In this document: positions 15,209-19,641 of the stretch, piece by piece | Position numbering within the stretch: position 1 is the stretch's first letter | Layout of the letters: each line of letters starts with the position of its first letter | Assembly: GCA_014376885.1 (NCBI GenBank) | Contig: JACMQR010000135.1 | Coordinates: 1-19,641, forward strand | DNA length: 19,641 nucleotides | From: Polaromonas sp. | Lineage (GTDB): Bacteria > Pseudomonadota > Gammaproteobacteria > Burkholderiales > Burkholderiaceae_C | Reading direction: 5' to 3' | The notes under the pieces: generated by a model | What the model was told of the DNA's origin: nothing | Database searches by the model: none | The model's input: the letters and a program-made list of their open reading frames with translations, nothing else | Translations under genes and position numbers: made by a program

Positions 15209-17092
15209 ATGAACCTTTTTCCTTCGCCCGTCCCGATCAAAACCGTTGCCCTGGCTACTGTGGACGACATGCGCGAACGCATTCGCCGCAAAAGCAAGCT
15301 CAAGGGCCGGCAGGCCGACAGCGTTTCACTGGATGAGGTCCGCCAGCTGATCGGCATGCCGCCGCCGCAAGGCCACCGGCGCGACCTGTTGATAGAGCAC
15401 CTGCACCAGCTCAATGACGCCTGGCGCTGCCTGCATGACCGCCATCTGGTGGCACTGGCCAGGGAGATGAAGCTGCCGATGGCCGAGGTCTATGAGGTCG
15501 CTACTTTCTATCACCACTTTGACGTCGTCAAGGGTGATGCCCAGGCCCCCGGCCTGACCGTGCGCGTCTGCGACGGCCTGGCCTGCGAGCTGGCCGGCGC
15601 GCAGGACCTGCTGGCGCGCCTGCCGGCGCTGCTGGGTACGGCAGATATCCGCGTGATGGCCGCGCCGTGCATCGGCCGCTGCGAGCAGGCGCCCGCTGCC
15701 GTGGTGCACCAGTGCCCGGTGCCATTCGCCACGCCGGAAAAGGTGGTTTCAGTGGTGAACAGCGCTGTCATGCACGAAAGCCGTGCATCAGGCGCTACTA
15801 ATTTTGTAGCGGCCGACTTTGCCGAAAAAAGCATTCCGGTCCCTGCCGACGGCGCCACGCCCAATTACACCAGCTATGAAGCCTACCGCGCCGGCGGCGG
15901 CTACCGCCTGGCCGCCGCGCTGGCCCATGGCGCGCGGGACAGCGGAGCCGTGCTCAAGACCATGGAAGACTCCGGCCTGCGCGGGCTGGGCGGGGCCGGT
16001 TTTTCGGCGGGCCGTAAATGGCGCATTGTGCGGGGCCAGCCGTCGCCCAGACTGATGGCGGTCAACATCGACGAAGGCGAGCCCGGCACCTTCAAGGACC
16101 GTACCTATCTTGAACGCGACCCGCACCGCTTTCTGGAAGGGCTGCTGATTGCCGCGCAGGTGGTGGGCATCGATGCCTGCTACATCTACCTGCGCGATGA
16201 ATACCACGGCTGCCGCGACGTGCTGGAGTCCGAGCTGGCCAGGCTGCGGGCCGACCCGCCATGCCCCTTGCCACTGATCGAGCTGCGCCGCGGTGCCGGC
16301 GCCTACATCTGCGGCGAAGAATCCGCCATGATCGAGAGCATCGAGGGCAAGCGCGGTGAACCGCGCATGCGTCCACCCTACATCGCCGAAGTCGGCCTGT
16401 TCGGCCGGCCCACGCTGGAGCACAATTTTGAAACGCTGTACTGGGTGCGCGACATCGTGGAGAAGGGGCCGTCCTGGTTCAGCAGCTTTGGGCGCAACGG
16501 GCGCAAGGGCCTGCGCTCGTTCAGTGTCAGCGGCCGGGTCAGGAACCCTGGCGACAAGCTGGCGCCAGCCGGCATCACCGTGCAGGAACTGATCGATGAA
16601 TACTGCGGCGGCATGCTGGAGGGCCACACGCTGTACGCCTACCTGCCGGGTGGCGCTTCGGGCGGCATTTTGCCGGCCAGCCTGAGCCATGTGCCGCTGG
16701 ACTTCGACACGCTTCAGCCCCATGGCTGCTTTATCGGGTCGGCCGCGGTGATCGTCCTGGGGCAGCATGACAAGGCCCGGGATGCCGCCTTGAATGTCAT
16801 GCGCTTTTTCGAGCATGAAAGCTGCGGCCAGTGCACGCCCTGCCGGGTGGGCACCGCCAAGGCGGTGCGCCTGATGCAAGCGCCGGCATGGGACGCGCAA
16901 ACCCTCGAAGATCTGGCGCAAGTGATGGGCGACGCATCGATCTGCGGTCTGGGCCAGGCGGCGCCCAACCCGATTCGCTGCATCCAGAAATACTTTGCAG
17001 CCGAGGTGGCCGAACCCCGATGGACCGGCCCCCTGCCGCCGCCCGGCGAGCCTGTCGTGACTGAACATGCACCGAACGGAGAAGCACCATGA
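15209..17092 (+). CDS. NAD-dependent formate dehydrogenase beta subunit, NuoE-NuoF (FdsG-FdsB) fusion
   Basis: The 627-residue protein joins two electron-transfer modules. Residues about 20-185 are a NuoE/FdsG thioredoxin-like domain with a [2Fe-2S] site Cys121-x4-Cys126 and Cys154-x3-Cys158. Residues about 215-600 are NuoF/FdsB: the FMN loop GLRGLGGAGFSAGRKW and NIDEGEPGTFKDR, the NADH-binding stretch GAGAYICGEESAMIESIEGK, and a [4Fe-4S] motif C539-x2-C542-x2-C545 with C579. It passes electrons from the alpha subunit to NAD+. A similar fusion occurs, as I recall, in Methylorubrum extorquens Fdh1. I chose ATG 15209; a TTG at 15116 would add 31 unsupported residues. The linker is encoded across a repeat-like CGCTAC/GTAGCG hairpin. 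The stop overlaps the alpha subunit start as ATGA. Confidence 0.93.
   Translation: MNLFPSPVPIKTVALATVDDMRERIRRKSKLKGRQADSVSLDEVRQLIGMPPPQGHRRDLLIEHLHQLNDAWRCLHDRHLVALAREMKLPMAEVYEVATFYHHFDVVKGDAQAPGLTVRVCDGLACELAGAQDLLARLPALLGTADIRVMAAPCIGRCEQAPAAVVHQCPVPFATPEKVVSVVNSAVMHESRASGATNFVAADFAEKSIPVPADGATPNYTSYEAYRAGGGYRLAAALAHGARDSGAVLKTMEDSGLRGLGGAGFSAGRKWRIVRGQPSPRLMAVNIDEGEPGTFKDRTYLERDPHRFLEGLLIAAQVVGIDACYIYLRDEYHGCRDVLESELARLRADPPCPLPLIELRRGAGAYICGEESAMIESIEGKRGEPRMRPPYIAEVGLFGRPTLEHNFETLYWVRDIVEKGPSWFSSFGRNGRKGLRSFSVSGRVRNPGDKLAPAGITVQELIDEYCGGMLEGHTLYAYLPGGASGGILPASLSHVPLDFDTLQPHGCFIGSAAVIVLGQHDKARDAALNVMRFFEHESCGQCTPCRVGTAKAVRLMQAPAWDAQTLEDLAQVMGDASICGLGQAAPNPIRCIQKYFAAEVAEPRWTGPLPPPGEPVVTEHAPNGEAP
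15793..15811. repeat. CGCTAC-N7-GTAGCG hairpin inside the linker of the beta subunit
   Basis: The perfect 6-bp stem CGCTAC (15793-15798), loop TAATTTT, GTAGCG (15806-15811) encodes part of SGATNFVAADF. The GCTACTAATTTTGTAGC core is very like a short repeat common between genes in Comamonadaceae, as I recall. It falls at the seam between the NuoE-like and NuoF-like domains and is more AT-rich than the flanking coding sequence. Confidence 0.55.
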
Positions 17093-19641
17093 ATGCACCC
17101 GCCACCCTGGCCCAAGTGATGCCGCAAACCATCGCCTTCACGCTCGACGGCCGGGCCGCCAGCGCTTTTGAAGGCGAAAGCATCCTCAAGGCCGCCGAGC
17201 GCCACGGCGTGGACATTCCGCGCCTTTGCTATAAGGACGGCTACCGCGCCGACGGCAACTGCCGCTCCTGCGTGGTCGAGATCAAGGGCGAGCGGGTGCT
17301 GGCGCCCAGCTGCTGCCGCAGCGTCACGGCTGGCATGGACGTGCAGGCCGCCAGCCCGCGCGCGCTCAAGAGCCAGCAGATGGTGCTGGAAATGCTGCTG
17401 TCCGACATGCCTGATGTGGGCTACAAGTGGACCGATGGCCCGGGCAGCAAGCAAGCGGCGGGCCTTCAGCCGGGCCAGCATGGCGAGCTCAGCAAATGGG
17501 CCGCGCGCCTGCAGGTCACCGTGCGCCCCGAACTCAAGGTTCTGCGCCGCGAGCAGCCCAAATCGGACATTTCACACCCGGCCATGGCCGTCAACCTCGA
17601 CGCCTGCATCCAGTGCAACCGTTGCGTGCGCGCCTGCCGCGAAGAGCAGGTCAACGACGTGATTGGCTACGCCCTGCGCGGCAGCCACAGTGAAATCGTG
17701 TTCGACCTGAACGACCCCCTGGGCGACAGCAGCTGCGTGGCCTGCGGTGAATGTGTCCAGGCCTGCCCAACTGGCGCGCTCATGCCCAAAACGCAGATCG
17801 GCAGTCAGCAGGTCGATAAAAAGGTGGATTCGGTCTGTCCGTTTTGCGGTGTCGGCTGCCTCGTCACCTACAACGTCAAGGACAACGCCATTGTCAGCGT
17901 TGACGGGCGCGACGGCCCGGCCAACCACAGCCGCCTGTGCGTCAAGGGCCGCTTTGGCTTTGACTACGCGCACAGCCCGCAGCGCCTGACCCGGCCGCTG
18001 ATCCGCAAGGCCGGTGTCGGCAAGGACCCGGCGGCGCTGGAAAAACTCAACCGCAACACCGCCGACTGGTCCGACGTGTTCCGCGAAGCCAGCTGGGGCG
18101 AAGCGCTGGCGCTGTCCACCGGCGCACTGAGAAATTTGCGCGATACCCAGGGTAAAAAGTCGCTGGCCGGCTTCGGCTCGGCCAAGGGCAGCAACGAGGA
18201 AGCCTATTTGTTCCAGAAACTGGTGCGCACCGGCTTTGGCAGCAACAACGTCGACCACTGCACCCGACTGTGCCATGCGTCGAGCGTGGCGGCGCTGCTG
18301 GAGGGCGTTGGCTCTGCAGCGGTCAGCAACCAGGTGCACGACGTGGAAAACGCCGGCCTGATTTTTATCATCGGCTCGAACCCGACGGCCAACCACCCGG
18401 TGGCAGCGACGTGGATGAAAAACGCGGCAAAAAGGGGCGCAAAGATCGTGCTGGCCGACCCGCGCATCACCGACATCGGCCGGCACGCCTGGCGCACGCT
18501 GCAGTTCAAGGCCGACACCGACGTGGCCATGCTCAATGCGCTGATCTACACCGTGATCGACGAAGGGCTGACGGACATGGCCTTCATCGAGGAACGCGCC
18601 AGCAACTACGAAGCGCTGCGTGTCAATGTGCAGGGCTACAGCCCGGAGGCGATGGCGCCGATCTGCGGCATTCCGGCGCAAACATTGCGCGAGGTGGCGC
18701 GTGAATTCGCCAGGGCAAAAGGCGCGATGATTTTGTGGGGCATGGGCATCAGCCAGCATGTCCACGGCACCGACAACGCGCGCTGCCTGATTGCGCTGTC
18801 CACCGTCACCGGCCAGATCGGCAAACCGGGCTCGGGCCTGCACCCGCTGCGCGGCCAGAACAATGTGCAGGGTGCCAGCGACGCCGGCTTGATTCCGATG
18901 ATGTTCCCCAACTACCAGCGCGTGACCAACCCGGCGGCGCACGGCTGGTTCGAGAACTTCTGGGGCGCGAAGCTCGACGACCAGCCCGGTTACACGGTGG
19001 TCGAGATCATGCACAAGATCCTCGCCCCCGAGAGCGACCCGCACAAGATTCGCGGCATGTACATCTCGGGCGAAAACCCGGCCATGAGCGACCCTGACCT
19101 GAACCATGCGCGCCACGCGCTGGCCAGTCTGGAGCATTTGGTGGTGCAGGACATCTTCATGACCGAAACAGCGTGGCTGGCCGACGTGGTGCTGCCCGCC
19201 ACCGCCTGGCCCGAGAAAACCGGTACCGTGACCAACACCGACCGCATGGTGCAGCTGGGCCGGCAGGCACTGGCGCCGCCCGGCGACGCGCGGCCCGACC
19301 TGTGGATCGTCCAGCAGATGGCCGCCGGCATGGGGCTGGACTGGGATTACACGGGTGAGCACCACGGCGTCGCGGCGGTTTACGAGGAAATGCGGCGCGC
19401 CATGCATGCGGTCATCTCGGGCATCACCTGGGAGCGCCTGGAGCGCGAATCGAGCGTGACCTACCCATGCCTGAGCGCCGACGACCCCGGTGCGCCCACA
19501 GTGTTCATCGACCGCTTCGACACCGCCGACGGCCGGGTGCGCCTGGTGCCGGCCGACATCATCCCGGCCAACGAGCGACCCGACGCCGATTTTCCATTCG
19601 TGCTCATCACCGGCCGCCAGTTGGAGCACTGGCACACCGGC
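17089..19641 (+). CDS. Formate dehydrogenase alpha subunit, molybdenum-bis-MGD, NAD-dependent type, partial
   Basis: This is the catalytic subunit that oxidises formate to CO2; 851 residues are seen and the C-terminus lies beyond the right edge. Its order is: an N-terminal NuoG-like [2Fe-2S] domain (Cys47, Cys58, Cys61, Cys75 or Cys76); a two-cluster ferredoxin-like domain (C173-x2-C176-x2-C179-x3-C183 and C216-x2-C219-x2-C222-x3-C226-P); then the molybdopterin domain, opening with the [4Fe-4S] motif C250-x2-C253-x3-C257 and C284. The active-site segment VDHCTRLCHASSVAAL puts Cys395 as the metal ligand and His396 next to it, so this is a cysteine, not selenocysteine, enzyme. The NuoG-type His-Cys3 cluster motif is not seen. 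The start overlaps the beta subunit stop (ATGA), with GGAG upstream. FdsA/Fdh1A-type; the metal (Mo or W) cannot be told from sequence. Confidence 0.95.
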   Translation, partial: MNAPATLAQVMPQTIAFTLDGRAASAFEGESILKAAERHGVDIPRLCYKDGYRADGNCRSCVVEIKGERVLAPSCCRSVTAGMDVQAASPRALKSQQMVLEMLLSDMPDVGYKWTDGPGSKQAAGLQPGQHGELSKWAARLQVTVRPELKVLRREQPKSDISHPAMAVNLDACIQCNRCVRACREEQVNDVIGYALRGSHSEIVFDLNDPLGDSSCVACGECVQACPTGALMPKTQIGSQQVDKKVDSVCPFCGVGCLVTYNVKDNAIVSVDGRDGPANHSRLCVKGRFGFDYAHSPQRLTRPLIRKAGVGKDPAALEKLNRNTADWSDVFREASWGEALALSTGALRNLRDTQGKKSLAGFGSAKGSNEEAYLFQKLVRTGFGSNNVDHCTRLCHASSVAALLEGVGSAAVSNQVHDVENAGLIFIIGSNPTANHPVAATWMKNAAKRGAKIVLADPRITDIGRHAWRTLQFKADTDVAMLNALIYTVIDEGLTDMAFIEERASNYEALRVNVQGYSPEAMAPICGIPAQTLREVAREFARAKGAMILWGMGISQHVHGTDNARCLIALSTVTGQIGKPGSGLHPLRGQNNVQGASDAGLIPMMFPNYQRVTNPAAHGWFENFWGAKLDDQPGYTVVEIMHKILAPESDPHKIRGMYISGENPAMSDPDLNHARHALASLEHLVVQDIFMTETAWLADVVLPATAWPEKTGTVTNTDRMVQLGRQALAPPGDARPDLWIVQQMAAGMGLDWDYTGEHHGVAAVYEEMRRAMHAVISGITWERLERESSVTYPCLSADDPGAPTVFIDRFDTADGRVRLVPADIIPANERPDADFPFVLITGRQLEHWHTG

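Noticed and set aside
17572..19635. A 687-codon open frame on the minus strand
   Set aside because: It is antisense to the clearly recognised formate dehydrogenase alpha subunit. Long antisense frames are expected in G+C-rich codon-biased DNA, and the translation is His/Arg/Gly-rich with no domain.

Overview
The window looks like a chromosomal segment of a betaproteobacterium, most likely Comamonadaceae (Polaromonas, Rhodoferax or Acidovorax-like). This rests on high G+C, the scpA/DUF3460 pair, the metG, small lipoprotein and apbC/mrp neighbourhood, and intergenic repeats of a type I recall from that family. The genus is inferred, not shown.

Left region (1-2976, all minus strand): the edge of a surface-polysaccharide cluster. 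Reading in the direction of transcription, there is a GT14 (Core-2/I-branching type) glycosyltransferase, glucose-1-phosphate cytidylyltransferase (rfbF), an RmlC-type sugar-nucleotide 3,5-epimerase, and a Rossmann-fold oxidoreductase of the homoserine-dehydrogenase-like type that runs off the left edge. The last two overlap by ATGA. About 100 nt upstream of the glycosyltransferase are two 9-bp direct repeats spaced 22 bp apart.

Middle left (3159-6250): a DTW-domain tRNA-modification gene, then a scar. The scar holds the C-terminal end of an NrsF/DUF1109 anti-sigma gene on the minus strand, abutting a doxX remnant on the plus strand. An 18-bp perfect inverted repeat lies exactly between them. 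Then come two tandem glutathione S-transferase genes with ATGA overlap. The first is intact; the second carries a TAA at codon 20 where Glu is expected.

Middle (6252-12059): housekeeping genes: scpA and DUF3460 (minus), a BamE/SmpA-like lipoprotein (plus), a tiny glycine-zipper-like lipoprotein and metG (minus), and apbC/mrp (plus). Degenerate dispersed repeats lie in several gaps.

Right region (12121-end, plus strand): a formate/oxalate module. It has a LysR regulator, an OFA-family MFS transporter, a fused NuoE-NuoF-type formate dehydrogenase beta subunit, and the molybdenum-containing formate dehydrogenase alpha subunit, cut by the right edge. The transporter would bring in formate or oxalate, and the dehydrogenase would oxidise formate to CO2 with NAD+ reduction. 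The most unusual item is the transporter: its C-terminus carries 16 Asn-Gly units encoded by a hexanucleotide tandem repeat, followed by an extra membrane helix. That helix resembles the separate 'MFS transporter small subunit' found next to OFA transporters elsewhere. I found no CRISPR, tRNA, rRNA, intact insertion sequence or clear novel defence system.
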